The notes: a model not told the origin generated them from the letters alone. A DNA stretch of 64,000 bases from Paraburkholderia sp. IMGN_8 (GCF_038050405.1 NZ_CP150900.1:2356001-2420000), one strand, 5' to 3'; positions 17,407 to 27,805 are shown, counted from the stretch's first letter. A program made the numbers and translations.

Positions 17407-20322
17407 ATGGAACACTGGCGACTGGCTTATCTGGGCATGCGGCGTATGCCGCGCGATCTCAGCGAGTTCGAACTCGCCACGTTCTTCACGTTCTCGTCCA
17501 AAGAGCGCGCGCTGATCAACGCGCGCCGCGGCCCCCTCTACCGGCTGGCGCTCGCATTGCATATCGGCTTTGTGCGCATGACGGGTGCGACACTCGATGC
17601 TTACCAGTATGTGCCACAGATTCTGTGGAGCCATCTGGGCAAGTACCTCGGGATCGAGCCGCCAGACCTTGGCACGCTACGCACCCTCTATGAAACGCGC
17701 AAACGCACGCTCTTCGACCATCAGGTGATCGCCTATCAGGCGCTCGGCTTCGTGCCGATGGCCGAGCATCAGCGCCGCTACATCGTGCGCTGGCTCAAGG
17801 AGCGGCTCGCGGGGCGCCCGAATCGCGCCGATCTGATGCAGGAGCTCAAACGATGGCTCTATGAACATCGCATCCTGATCCAGCAGGACCGCGCGCTCAC
17901 GCCCCTGCTTGTGCAGGCCGCGCGCGATGTCGAAACGACGCTGACCGGGAGCCTCGTCCACGCGTTCGGCGAAGCAACGCTTGACCGCTGGGGGAGCCTG
18001 CTGCCGCAGCCGCATGGATCGGTTGCGAGCCTGCAGCAATGGCTGTGGGCGGTGCCGCTGCGCAACTCGACCCATCAGATGAGCGAACTGTTTCGCGAGA
18101 TTGATCGACTGGTCGAGCTTGGCGTACACGGCAACTGGCCGGCGACATGCAATGAAGCAAGTGTGCGGCACTTCGCACGGCGCTGTGCACGTCGCAAACC
18201 ATCGGTCAGCAGGCGTATCCAGTCATCTCGCCGGCTAGAGGCCGCATGCTTCATGCGGTATGCACTCTGTACCGCCACCGACCAGTTGCTTTCGATGCTC
18301 GGTCGCTCAACGAAGCCAGCAGCAGGGTTTCGGCAGCGCGGCCGGACCTCAAGGCGCAGATGTACGACTTCGCCACCGCCGTCAAGGCGATAGCCACCGA
18401 CGAAATTCTGACGCACGATGAGCTGGTCGAGCAGCTCTGCGCGCTGGCAGACGCGGCGCTCAAACAGGAGACGCCCAGCCGCGCGAGCCTGGTTCGCTCG
18501 CAACTGATATCCAAACGGCGCGTGGCCCGCGCCATGCTTGCCAGGCTGCTGGCGTTACCGTTCGAAGCGCAGACCACGCATCCGGTTATCGAGGCGCTCG
18601 CGCTGTTGCGTGACCTCTATGCGAGCAAATCGGTCGAGCTGCCACAGAACACGGCAATCCAGCTCGGTCGTGCCTGGCAACGCATGATCGAGAACGAAGA
18701 CCGGAACCAGGCGCTGCTCGCTTTCGAATGGGCAACGCTTTTCGCGCTACGCGTTGCCTTGCGCAACGGCTCGGTCTGTGTCGAACACAGCTTCGATTTT
18801 CGCAATCAGGCCACGCTGCTGATCCCGGACGACGAGTGGCAGGCCAGACTCAATCACTACTACGGTCACCTGAAGCTGCCGCAGGATCCGAAGGAATTTC
18901 TCAAGCCGGTCGTCGAGCATCTCAATACCGGCCTAGAACGTCTTCGCGAAGCGGTTGCACGCGGTGAAGTGCGCGTCGATGATGCGGTCCATATCGGCCC
19001 ACTGAGCGCCCAGCCGCACGATGCCGCGCTCGAGTCGCTGCGCCGGGCGATTTTCGCCCCCCCGGCCGGATGGACAACTGCCGAAGATAATTCTCGAAGT
19101 TGACAGCACCGTGCGCTTCAGCTGGATCCTGCTGGGTCGCGAACCGCGCTCAAGCACCGAACTGCTGATGGTCTATGCCGCGGTTCTCGCACACGGCACG
19201 TCGATGTCTGCCGCCGATATCGCCCGCATGGTGCCGGAACTGTCGGCGTCCGCGATCCGCCAGATGATGAGCCGCATCGCGGACGAACGGATGCTGCGCC
19301 AGGCCGCCGACGGGGTGCTCGAATTTATGCACCGGCATCCGATTGCGCAGCACTGGGGCCGGGCGGACCTTGCGTCGTCGGACATGATGTCGCTGGAAAC
19401 AACGAAAACGGTCTGGCAGGCGCGCGCCGATCCGCGACGGCGCACCGCGTCGATCGGCGTGTACACGCATGTGCGCGATCGCTGGGGCATCTTTTATGAC
19501 CAGCCGATCGTACTCAACGAGCGGCAGGCGGGCGTTGCAATCGAAGGTGTGATCCGGCAAAGCAGTACCGACGACGTGGCTATGCTTGCCGTGGATACCC
19601 ATGGTTACACCGATTTCGCGATGGGGCTCGCACGGGCATTGGGCTTCGACCTATGCCCCCGGCTCGCTCATCTGCGCGACCGCCGACTGCATGTACCGGT
19701 AGATTTCCTGGTGCCTGCGGATCTGACGACGATCACCGATTGCGATGTCCGTCTCGACGCGATCGAAGCTATCTGGGACGACTTTGTACGCGTTGCCGCG
19801 TCGGTGCAAAGTGGCCACTGCACGGCCGTGCAGGCGCTTGCGCGCTTTGGTTCTGCCGCACGCGGACAACCGCTCTACGATGGCGGCGTTCATCTTGGGC
19901 GGCTCTTCCGGACAATCTTCCTGATCGACTACTTTACCGTGCCGGTATTTCGCGGCGAATTGCAGCATGCGCTCAATCGCGGCGAGGCCGTCCACAACGT
20001 GCAGCGCGCCATTCATCAGGGCAAGATTCCCGTTGAACTCACGCGCCACCGCCACTCGATGATGGCCGTCTCTTCGGCGCTGACGCTCCTGACCAATGCA
20101 GTCATGGCCTGGAATACCGAGCACATGCAACGCGCGCTCGACACGATCGAGAAGCTCGGCAACCAGCCTGTGTTACCCGAACACCTGCGCAGCATTGCGC
20201 CGACGTCACTGGAAGGAGTCAATCTGCGCGGAACCTTCGATTTTCCGATCGCCGACTATGTGCATCGGCTCATGCCGAGTCTCATGGTCGGCGTGCCGTC
20301 ACCCTCGCAGCGCACAGGTTGA
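17407..20322 (+). pseudogene. tnpA: Tn3-family transposase, two frameshifts
   Basis: Three successive frames rebuild a transposase of about 970 residues: an N-terminal DUF4158 domain (MEHWRLAYLGMRRM, LSEFELATFFTFS), a middle region (SLNEASSRVSAARPDLKAQM to RRAIF) and the catalytic DDE domain (LPKIILEVDSTVRFSWILLG, SSDMMSLETTKTVWQARADP, LAVDTHGYTDFAM, LNRGEAVH). The first shift is near 18300. The second is at a run of seven C (about 19053-19059). Length and terminal repeats fit the IS1071-like branch. If the shifts are real the element cannot move itself; both are of a kind that can also be sequence errors. ATG 17407 is taken as start. Confidence 0.88.
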
Positions 20323-21302
20323 GGTTTCGTCGACGGCCCAGCCAGGCCATCCTGACGGCCTAATTGCAGCGACCTGCAGCTGAAACCGGCCGAACCTGCA
20401 ATCCATGCCGTTTTCTGCCAGGATGAACTCCGTCTGATGGTGCACGCGTGCCCGGATTATCTGCAACTGAGCCTGCATTCAGCGGCACCGACCTGCATTC
20501 GACCGCCGCGTGCCCACATTAGCTCCAAGGTACAACGGTCATTCGTGCAGTCATGTCGGCCGGCAAGTACTCCTGTCGGCCTGAGCCGCCATTCGCCGAT
20601 CGGCGTTGGCGCGTCCGCTAGAGACTGGCTTAACGGTCGTTTGATTGGCGACGATGGAAGTCGCATCGTCGGCCGTTGCCGCCGTTCGCCTCTCGCCAAC
20701 TGCGGTCCCTCTCCAGTGACCGGTTCGGGACGCCGCGAACAGGCGCTTCGGCCAATTTTGGACATTCGCCAGTTGCTTAATGCCGGCGCTCGAACGTCTC
20801 TTCCACGGCTGATTTGACCTCGCGTATCAATCAGATCGGTTTTCGGTTTATCCAGTGTCATCTGAACTGCCTGAGAGTGACGTAGCAGTATGTCTCGGCG
20901 GTGGATCACCCTGATATCCGCGGGTTGGCCACCGCATTACGGGGGGCCGTCCAAGGCCTGCAGCTATCCAGGGCCGCAAGTCGGATGAGATCCGCCGCCC
21001 GGGCGTGTGGCGGGTTACTCGGGTGCCGGGCTACATCGCCTTCAGGAAACGCCTCCGATAGCGAGTTCTGGGTCAGCGTTGGTGGGAGCGCCGCGTTCCG
21101 CGGGCTGCCCCCCGCTCGGTACAGCGAGCGACATGGCCGGCCAGACAGGTCGCACCCTACAATCATCTCCATGTCCGCTGGATGCACCTGACCAGGCTCG
21201 AAAGCGCGCTCGCATACGTTGCCGCAAGACCGCCATACATGCACGAATCGGACAATCACCCCGTGCACTCGGTCCGCATTCACCGCGCGTTAAGGGGCGC
21301 TC
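20323..21302. other. Non-coding spacer between tnpA and ABC gene
   Basis: About 980 bases with no convincing gene. It contains one copy of a 107-bp inverted repeat (20421-20527) and, at about 20575-20635, a motif related to one outside the transposon at 36640-36700. The ABC gene start is preceded by AAGGGG. Confidence 0.5.
20421..20527 (+). repeat. 107-bp inverted repeat, copy 1
   Basis: Matches the reverse complement of 30554-30660 with few mismatches, including the run GCCCGGATTATCTGCAACTG. Lies about 100 bases after the tnpA stop. Probably the end of an insertion sequence associated with the IS91-type tyrosine recombinase next to copy 2. Confidence 0.7.
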
Positions 21303-23066
21303 ATGAGCAACCAATCTTCCGGCCCTGCATCCGGGCAACTAGACAGTGCCTCAGCCTGGAGCCTGATCAGACCGTACTGGGTCTCCGAGGAACGCAGAAC
21401 CGCGTGGGGCCTGCTGACCGCGATCATCGCCATGGACCTGCTTCTGGTCGGCATCAACGCCCGGTTGAACACGTGGAACCGCGATTTCTACAACGCACTG
21501 GAAGGCAGGAACGTGCACGAATTCCCGCAGCTGATGCTGTTTTTCAGCGCGCTCGCGTTCGCGTTCGTCGCGATCTCCGTGTATAACCGCTATCTGCGCC
21601 AGATGCTTGGCTTCCGATGGCGCCAGTGGCTGACCACGCGCTATCTGCAGGAATGGCTGGGCGACGGCACGTTCTACCGCATCGAGCGCGACCGCCTGAC
21701 CGACAACCCTGACCAGCGGATCGCCGTCGACCTCGATTTATTCGCCACCACCACACTTTCGCTCACACTCGACCTGCTCTCGACGCTCGAGACACTCGCA
21801 TGGTTCTCGACCGTCCTATGGAGCACGGCGGGCGCGCTGGCAGTCATGATCGGCGGCACGCCCGTCCAGATTCCTGGCTACATGCTCTGGGCCGCCATCG
21901 TCTATGCGATTACCGGCTCACTCCTGACAAACAAGGTCGGTCACCCGCTTGTGTCGATCAACAACCAGTTGCAGCGCGTCGAGGCGGATTTCCGGTTCGG
22001 CCTGATCCGTCTGCGCGAAAACGCCGAGCAGATTGCGTTCTACGACGGTATGCGGGCCGAGGAATCGAACGCCCAGGACCTGTTCGGCCGGATTCGTGAA
22101 AACTGGTGGCGCGTGATGAAGTACACGCGGCGCTACAGCTTCGTGCTCAATTTCTACGGTCAGATCGCCGACATCTTTCCGATCGTTGTGGCATCGCCCC
22201 GTTACTTCGCAGGTCTGTTCAGTTTCGGCACACTGATGCAAATCGCCGACGCATTCGGTTCGGTTAGCGAATCGCTTTCGTGGTTCATCAACAATTACGA
22301 CACGCTCGTCCAATGGCGCGCAACGGTTAACCGTCTGCGCGAGTTCAGGCGCGTCATGCAGCTACCTCATCTGAAGGAGTCTGTGTCGCCCGCCACCGAG
22401 CATGGCGGCATCAACCTGCACTACGTCGACGAAAGCCAGCTCGCCACCCACAACCTCACGCTTGCGCTGCCCAACGGCGAGACGCTCGCGAGCGTGCGCG
22501 ACATCGCCATCAAGCCCGGTTCGCGCTGGCTCGTGCGCGGGCCGTCCGGCTCGGGCAAGAGCACGCTGTTGCGCGCGCTGGCTGGTCTCTGGCCGTTCGG
22601 CAACGGCTCGATCGACGCACCTGTGGACGCGCGCATGATGTTCATCCCGCAGCAGAGCTACCTGCCGGTTGGGACCTTGAAGGCTGCGCTCACCTACCCC
22701 GCCGCGGCCGTCAACTTCAGCGACGAGGAATGTTGCGAGGCGCTGCATCTGTGCCGGCTTGAAGGCTACGTTGACCGATTGCACGAATCCGACCATTGGT
22801 GGCGCATTCTTTCCCCCGGCGAGCAGCAGCGGCTAGCGGGCGCACGCGTGGTGCTGCACAAGCCTGACTACGTGTTCCTCGACGAAGCAACGAGTGCGCT
22901 CGACACTGAGAACGAAGCGCATCTGTATCGCCTGTTGACCGAACGACTGCCGAACGGGGCGATTGTCAGTGTCACGCACCGCAAGTCGCTTGCGAAGTTC
23001 CATCAGGAAACCCTCGATATCGCGCGTCCGCGCGAGCACGCAGTGGCATATACACGGCCGCCGTAG
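21303..23066 (+). CDS. ABC transporter, fused permease-ATPase of SbmA/BacA (ABCD-like) type
   Basis: 587-aa half-transporter. An SbmA/BacA-type membrane domain (residues about 20-350, RPYWVSEERRTAWGLLTAII, RDFYNALEGRNV, FRWRQWLTTRYLQEWL) is followed by an ATPase with Walker [10 protein letters not shown] near residue 413, signature LSPGEQQRLAGARV and Walker B YVFLDEATSALD. Relatives take up peptides, cobalamin or bleomycin-like compounds (Rv1819c, BacA) or move fatty acids (peroxisomal ABCD). It has AAGGGG before ATG and stands alone as an intact transposon passenger. It may give the host uptake or resistance against antimicrobial peptides; that is inference. Confidence 0.9.
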   Translation: MSNQSSGPASGQLDSASAWSLIRPYWVSEERRTAWGLLTAIIAMDLLLVGINARLNTWNRDFYNALEGRNVHEFPQLMLFFSALAFAFVAISVYNRYLRQMLGFRWRQWLTTRYLQEWLGDGTFYRIERDRLTDNPDQRIAVDLDLFATTTLSLTLDLLSTLETLAWFSTVLWSTAGALAVMIGGTPVQIPGYMLWAAIVYAITGSLLTNKVGHPLVSINNQLQRVEADFRFGLIRLRENAEQIAFYDGMRAEESNAQDLFGRIRENWWRVMKYTRRYSFVLNFYGQIADIFPIVVASPRYFAGLFSFGTLMQIADAFGSVSESLSWFINNYDTLVQWRATVNRLREFRRVMQLPHLKESVSPATEHGGINLHYVDESQLATHNLTLALPNGETLASVRDIAIKPGSRWLVRGPSGSGKSTLLRALAGLWPFGNGSIDAPVDARMMFIPQQSYLPVGTLKAALTYPAAAVNFSDEECCEALHLCRLEGYVDRLHESDHWWRILSPGEQQRLAGARVVLHKPDYVFLDEATSALDTENEAHLYRLLTERLPNGAIVSVTHRKSLAKFHQETLDIARPREHAVAYTRPP

Positions 23067-23362
23067 ACGTGACCGTTTGACCGCAGAGGTGGCGCCGCAA
23101 ACTCTTTCAGTTCCACCCTACCCGGGTGTGACTAACAGGCTGTTGAAAAGCGCCCCGTCATGATGACCGAAGCAGTGCTCACGAGGTCTCCGCACGCGAT
23201 TTGCTGCTGAATTGCGGGTTCGTCGGGTGGTTTTTGCAGGCAATGCGTATGCGCGCAGGCGCCGCGCCGTGCAGTCCCCACGCCGCGACGGCTCATCGCG
23301 TCGATCCTTGCGGCACCATACCTGGCATTCGCGCCATGCGGGTCAGATTGTTCGCAACCACG
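23067..23362. other. Non-coding stretch after ABC gene
   Basis: About 300 bases without a gene. AGGCTGTTGAAAAG at about 23139-23152 resembles an insertion-sequence terminus, but I found no partner. Confidence 0.3.
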
Positions 23363-23720
23363 TCAGCTTGAGGTGATGGTCGACGCGCCTGATGCCGCGA
23401 CCGCCTTGTTGGCGCCGTAGTCGCTCATCGCAAACATGCTTCCGCCGTCCTTCATCAGCGACGCGGCGCACTTTGTCATGTGCATGAACGAGTGACACGA
23501 GATGTCCGTCTCCTTGGCAAAGCTCTCCGCCGAACAATTGAGCAGACCTCCTGGCAGGTCATCCTTGGGTGCCCACGCAAGCGAGTTCACGAGGATCTCC
23601 AGTCTTCCCACTCCTTTTCGATACGTGCGAACAGTGCCTCCAGTTCGCCCCCGTGCGAAACATCGAGCGGCATGGCGATAGGTGCTTCGAGTTCGCTCGC
23701 ACGCGGTCTTCCTGTATCCA
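23363..23720 (-). pseudogene. Remnant of a FabI-like enoyl-ACP reductase/SDR gene
   Basis: Two frames joined near 23610 give ASELEAPIAMPLDVSHGGEL, EALFARIEKEWG and then RLEILVNSLAWAPKDDLPGG, SAESFAKETDISCHSFMHMT, KDGGSMFAMSDYGANKAV. That is the central part of a FabI-type short-chain dehydrogenase, including the Ser/Tyr region. One G is missing in the run at the junction (GAGTGGGAAG), and both the N-terminal NAD loop and the C-terminal third are gone. Confidence 0.7.
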
Positions 23721-24043
23721 TGGCGAGGTCCGGACATAGAATTGAACGGGAAGTCGCTTGCGCCGCAGGGGATCAAGCGCCAGCAGCGAATGGCCTCGCT
23801 GCTGGAGTGGCCGAATGGCCACCGCCGCATAGCGAGTTTGTGACAACAACATGCAGCCCGTCTGCAGGACAGGGTCCGCCTCTCGCGGCGCTGCGGGTTT
23901 GATATAGATCAACGCAACCGTTGCCCGAGCGCAGCAACTTGAGTTCGCCGACGGGGTTACACTCTATTGTCAGGCAGGCACACCGGGCGCAACAGAACTC
24001 ATCCACGAACTCGCATCGAATAGAACCTCGAAGGAACGAGACA

Positions 24044-24196
24044 ATGGGAGGGAGCATGGCATACGTAAAACGTTGGCAAGCCTGCACCGCGCCACTGCGC
24101 AACAGCGGTATGACGATTCTTCTGGCACTGCTCGTCATCACTGTGTTCATTGTCCCTGTCGTCGTCACGTCGAACAGCACGGCCGGTCGAATCGCA
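24044..24196 (+). pseudogene. N-terminal fragment of a membrane protein
   Basis: ATG at 24044 with AAGGA upstream encodes MGGSMAYVKRWQACTAPLRN followed by a clear membrane segment (MTILLALLVITVFIVPVVVT). At about 24196 the sequence runs into an oppositely oriented IS110 fragment; the frame stays open by chance to 24424. The original gene is unknown. Confidence 0.45.
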
Positions 24197-24298
24197 CAAG
24201 ACATTGGTCAACCGCTTGCAGTACAGCACCCGATCCTGGTCGTCGATCACGGCGACCACGGCGTTGTTCGAGTGCAGATCAATTCCGCTAAACTTCAT
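24196..24298 (-). pseudogene. 5' fragment of an IS110/IS1111-type transposase
   Basis: Starts MKFSGIDLHSNNAVVAVIDD and continues QDRVLYCKRLTN, the RuvC-like first strand of IS110-family transposases with its catalytic Asp, then homology ends. The element's upstream end, with a strong hairpin, is retained to the right. Confidence 0.75.
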
Positions 24299-24346
24299 TT
24301 CAGCCTCCTGAACGGGTCGGTTGAGCGTTGCATCCCAACTCTAGAC

Positions 24347-24376
24347 CCTGGCCGCCCCCTTCTCTGGGCGGCCAGG
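24347..24376. repeat. 11-bp hairpin in the IS110-type end
   Basis: CCTGGCCGCCC, eight-base loop, GGGCGGCCAGG: perfect arms about 50 bases upstream of the truncated transposase start. Subterminal inverted repeats are common in IS1111-type elements. Confidence 0.6.
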
Positions 24377-24709
24377 AGGCCTTTCAATGATTATCAACTC
24401 GATGGGACGTCGAACCTTGAATGACGTGCAGGCTTGCTGGGCAATGGATTCCCGTGCGCGAATTAAACATATCAACTGCCGCCGAAAGCGTATCGCCAAA
24501 ATATCGCATGCGCTGACGCTAGACGCGAAACGTGGCCGCCGGACAACAGGCAGAAGTCGGCCATAGAGACGGTCGCTAGCTGCGCGTGAATGGCCGCTCT
24601 GTCGGCCACTACGGACGGTCACCGCGTGCGCGAGGGGCAGTCCAGTAGTAACGGATGCAGCGCTGAAACGCCAACCCTCCAGCAGGCGCTGGAGGCCTGG
24701 CGAGACAGA

Positions 24710-25120
24710 TCATCGCGCAGGGCCCGCGCTTTTCATGGGAATGCCACCCGGGTGCGGATTCGCGTCGCTCATGTCCTCGGGCAGCAAGTTATCGTCAGCG
24801 AGACTTTCGTGAGCCTGTGCGGTGGCCGGGTAACGCTCCGGATAAAAATGACGCTCGGCAACTTGCACATCGAATGTGTGCGACCAAGTCGCAATCACGA
24901 CTGTGGCGAGGTTGTTGCCGATCGTGATGCAGGTGGCGATCGCCATTGACATGAAGCGGTAAACGCCGAAGATCACCGCTACTCCTTCGACGGGCAGAAT
25001 ACCGGTCGACGTCACCGTCGCAGCAAACACGATGAACGAGACACCCGATACTGTAGCCGCACCTTTGGAAGTGAGCAGCATCAGCATTAGCACGCAGATA
25101 ACGCTGACGGTCCGGCGCTG
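24710..25120 (-). pseudogene. C-terminal fragment of a sodium/proton:dicarboxylate symporter
   Basis: LLTSKGAATVSGVSFIVFAA, VTSTGILPVEGVAVIFGVYR and FMSMAIATCITIGNNLATVV form the substrate-binding core of DctA/GltP-family carriers (helices 7-8), but the first three quarters of the gene are missing. The C-terminal tail is intact to the stop at 24710. Confidence 0.72.
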
Positions 25121-25271
25121 AATGCCAGTTGTCCAAAGCTACCTTGGCTCGCGGTCAGGTGGCCATGTCGACGACGAAGACGAGATGACAAGGATCTAAC
25201 CTATGGCTAGTCGGTCGCGACGCGCAGGCCGACTACGTCGGCAACGCACGCATCGCGGTACGTTCGCAACG

Positions 25272-25610
25272 TCACTCGTGCGCATAGGTCTTGCTGATCG
25301 GCGCTTTGGCGTGCGCAAAGAAAGATTTCACCTTTTTGGCAAAGGACTGCTTCGGCGTCTTCTTGCATTCCTCAATCAGAGCGGTAACGGTTTCTTCCTG
25401 ACCTACCACGACGACATCCTCGGATTGCAGCTTGCCTTTGTTGTTGTAGCCGTCCATCCAGTACACCATCTGAGGCTTGTACACATCATCCATGGCGATG
25501 AAGTCCTCGCATTTCATTTTGGCTGGCTTCATTTCCTTGTTGGCATCGGCAAGGCAGGCCGCCGACAGGATTACGCCAATGAGACAGACTGCTGCTTTGC
25601 TCGTGTTCAT
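25272..25610 (-). CDS. HdeA-family periplasmic acid-stress chaperone-like protein
   Basis: 112-aa exported protein. The signal peptide MNTSKAAVCLIGVILSAACLA is followed by an HdeA domain: KMKCEDFIAMDDVYKPQMVY, WMDGYN and IEECKKTPK, with the two Cys (KCED and EECKK) that form the single disulphide of HdeA. GGAGAG precedes ATG 25610. HdeA keeps periplasmic proteins from aggregating at low pH in enterobacteria. A basic C-terminal tail (FAKKVKSFFAHAKAPISK) is also present. It is the last gene of a four-gene minus-strand group (27805 to 25272) of exported proteins, all passengers of the transposon. Confidence 0.88.
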   Translation of the reverse strand: MNTSKAAVCLIGVILSAACLADANKEMKPAKMKCEDFIAMDDVYKPQMVYWMDGYNNKGKLQSEDVVVVGQEETVTALIEECKKTPKQSFAKKVKSFFAHAKAPISKTYAHE

Positions 25611-25796
25611 TCGTCTCTCCTCTAGCAAACAGTAAAAGTCGGTTCCAGTTGCTGCAGGCCGGTGCGTGGGCAGGCGCCTTCGATGGCGTACACCGGTAAA
25701 GCACACAGTCCCGGACCGGTCGCCGCCCGGTAGTACATCCCGTTTGTCTCCGAAGGTCGCGCTACGCGAGTGCATCGAGTCTGCGCCGGGTACCCT
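25611..25796. other. Short spacer between HdeA and repeat-protein genes
   Basis: About 190 bases without a gene. It may carry a separate promoter for the HdeA gene. Confidence 0.3.
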
Positions 25797-26585
25797 TCAG
25801 GGCGCAGGCACCACGCGGTAGTAAACGCCGTTCGCGCCGTAGGAGGGTTGGAACCACGTATTGCCGCACAGGTAGTACGTGCCGCCCTGCACGTGTGGCG
25901 AGATGCAGCCCGCGGGCAGCACCGCGTAGATTGCGCCCATCGCAAACGACGTACCGACAGGGGCGGGTGCAGGCGGTGCTGTCGTTGCCCCAGCGACATA
26001 GCCTGCGTTGTAAGCATTGGATGCCGCTGCGTTCGTGTTGGCCGAGACTATGGCCGCGCCCGCCGCCACACCGACTGCTACGCCCGCTGCGGCTGCCCCT
26101 GCGGTGGACCAGCCGCCGCAGTTGTAGCAGGAAGACCCGTAATTGTTCACCGTGACCGGAGGGTGGTATGCGGGGTACCTGGCCCCGTAATAAGGGCTAT
26201 GGTAAGCGGTCGCACCCGAGGCGCTCGTGTAGCTCGTATAACCTGAGCCGGCGGCATGGTACGCCGAACCGCCATACGCGTTGGTGGCAGAGGTACCCTG
26301 GCCATAGGTGTGAGTCGCGCTCCCGCCATATCGATTGGCAAAGGTCGTCTGCCCCGATCCCTGCTGGTGCGTTGCGGTGTCGCCGTAGCGGCCGGTCGCG
26401 GTCGTGCCCTGGCCGTAGGTGTGCGTTTCGCTGCCACCCCACGCGTTGCTGCGGGTTGTCGACCCCGAACCGAAAGAATGCGACGTGCTGCCTCCGTAAT
26501 AGTTGGCATGCGACCATGCGCCGACTCCGCCCGCTGCGAGCGCCGGGACAAGAAGACCCACCAGACGGATGACGACGTTCTTCAT
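25797..26585 (-). CDS. Exported Gly/Ser/Thr/Tyr-rich repeat protein, 262 aa
   Basis: After a signal peptide (MKNVVIRLVGLLVPALAAGG) come degenerate repeats of about 16-20 residues built on Y-G-G-S-x-T-H-x-x-G-x-G (YYGGSTSHSFGSG, WGGSETHTYGQG, YGGSATHTYGQG, YGGSAYHAAGSG). An Ala/Gly-rich segment (AAAAGVAVGVAAGAAI) that looks like a glycine-zipper membrane stretch follows, then a C-terminal domain with paired Cys (GCISP, YLCGNTWFQP, GANGVYYRVVP). Start 26585 has GGAGAC upstream. It is likely periplasmic or surface-exposed. Related YGG-type proteins accompany DUF2092 genes in Burkholderiaceae as far as I recall. Molecular role unknown. Confidence 0.75.
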   Translation of the reverse strand: MKNVVIRLVGLLVPALAAGGVGAWSHANYYGGSTSHSFGSGSTTRSNAWGGSETHTYGQGTTATGRYGDTATHQQGSGQTTFANRYGGSATHTYGQGTSATNAYGGSAYHAAGSGYTSYTSASGATAYHSPYYGARYPAYHPPVTVNNYGSSCYNCGGWSTAGAAAAGVAVGVAAGAAIVSANTNAAASNAYNAGYVAGATTAPPAPAPVGTSFAMGAIYAVLPAGCISPHVQGGTYYLCGNTWFQPSYGANGVYYRVVPAP

Positions 26586-26596
26586 GATGCGTCTCC

Positions 26597-27463
26597 TCAT
26601 TGCGTTCCGGCGTGCTTGCTCTTCGGCGGCGGCTTCATTCCGGGCGCATCGCTCGCGTCCGGACGCGCAAACGCAATGCGGGCCGCGCCGGCTGCTTTAG
26701 CCGGAACGAACGCGTCCTCCGGAATGGCGGGATCCAGTTGCCAGTCGGAGAGTTCCAGTACATGGCGCATCTGGGCGCGATCGGTGAGGTAAATGGCGTA
26801 AATGCGGCGCGGGAGCTTGTCCTGCGCTCCGATCCAGATCTGTACGAACACATCCCCGGTGACATACGCCACCATGTCCGTTGTCGTGCCGCCGACCACG
26901 CTCGATTGACCGATGTAGAAAGCGATCTTCAGTCCGTCGGCGATATCCTTGTAGGGATCCGCGACAATCACATCGGTAAACGGGAAGTAGATTGCCCCGG
27001 AATCGAAGGCCACCTGTAACGCGGCGTCGATGGTCGGCGGCGCGTCGGCGACCGCGACCAGGTTCTCCGACGGCGCGAACGCCATCATGGTCTTGCCGTC
27101 GTAATAGAACTCTGACGGTGGCCCATCGCCGAGGGTGATGACCTTGAGCTTGTCCGGCCGCCGGACTGATACCTCCGACCTGGTGGAATAGACAAGCGGT
27201 GGACCGAGGCGGCTCGGACTCTCATAGGAGACGACCGACGTGAACGACATCGACCTGGCGGCAGCAAGGCGGACGCTCGCCGCCTTGAGAATGTCGATCG
27301 CGCGTGGCTCGAGTCCGGGCTGGAATGCCGGCACGGCAACCTTCGCCGCCGGCCTGGCGGCTGCTTTCGGCGTGTGCTGTGATTGCTGGGCGTTGCCGCT
27401 TGCGGCGAGAAACATACTCAGCACGACGACGGTTACGCCCCACTTCAATTTCTCGCAGGTCAT
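26597..27463 (-). CDS. DUF2092 exported protein (LolA-like fold likely)
   Basis: 288-aa secreted protein. The signal peptide WGVTVVVLSMFLAASGNAQQ is followed by a DUF2092 domain: LKAASVRLAAARSMSFTSVV, RSEVSVRRPDKLKVI, FYYDGKTMMAFAPSENL, LPRRIYAIYLTDRAQMRHVL. This beta-rich arrangement resembles periplasmic lipoprotein carriers of the LolA type; the exact function is unknown. Its stop is 11 bases from the repeat-protein start, so they are co-transcribed. A Pro/Ala/Lys-rich linker and tail suggest loose attachment to partners. Confidence 0.82.
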   Translation of the reverse strand: MTCEKLKWGVTVVVLSMFLAASGNAQQSQHTPKAAARPAAKVAVPAFQPGLEPRAIDILKAASVRLAAARSMSFTSVVSYESPSRLGPPLVYSTRSEVSVRRPDKLKVITLGDGPPSEFYYDGKTMMAFAPSENLVAVADAPPTIDAALQVAFDSGAIYFPFTDVIVADPYKDIADGLKIAFYIGQSSVVGGTTTDMVAYVTGDVFVQIWIGAQDKLPRRIYAIYLTDRAQMRHVLELSDWQLDPAIPEDAFVPAKAAGAARIAFARPDASDAPGMKPPPKSKHAGTQ

Positions 27464-27508
27464 CGCGGCCTCGGTAAGTAACCCGGTTTAGCGGCGCGCC
27501 CAACGGCA

Positions 27509-27805
27509 TCATGGAATCATGCCGCATTCAAACATCTTGTTGGCGATCGGCGCTGCCACCCTGGCGATGAACGCGGCACGCATCTGCGGATCGTCGCGCA
27601 GCATCTGCATCGCCTCCTGCTCCCGCTCAGGCTTCGGCTTGCCCTGATGCTGAGCTTTCTCTTGCCACAGTTGTTCACAACTCGCTTGCTGGTACTTCTG
27701 AACGAGCTTGTCGGCGACCATGTCCATCATCGGGTATTGAGCGGTGGCGGCATTCGCTAACAGTAACGCCGGTACCATCGAAAACCACAGGAAACGCTTG
27801 ATCAT
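27509..27805 (-). CDS. Small periplasmic protein, 98 aa
   Basis: First gene of the HdeA group. The signal peptide MIKRFLWFSMVPALLLANAATA is followed by a helical acidic/basic mature part with two Cys (QASCEQLWQEKAQHQG ... NKMFECGMIP) that could form a disulphide. A start at 27805 fits the signal peptide. I do not know a named family, but small proteins of this shape accompany DUF2092 genes. Confidence 0.65.
   Translation of the reverse strand: MIKRFLWFSMVPALLLANAATAQYPMMDMVADKLVQKYQQASCEQLWQEKAQHQGKPKPEREQEAMQMLRDDPQMRAAFIARVAAPIANKMFECGMIP

Noticed and set aside
23921..24424. A 168-codon membrane protein
   Set aside because: Only the first 50 codons look like a protein; the rest is the opposite strand of an IS110 fragment and its hairpin end.
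26290..26520. CRISPR-like repeat array
   Set aside because: The periodicity is codon-based (Tyr-Gly-Gly-Ser-x-Thr-His) inside an intact exported protein; units vary in length and sequence.
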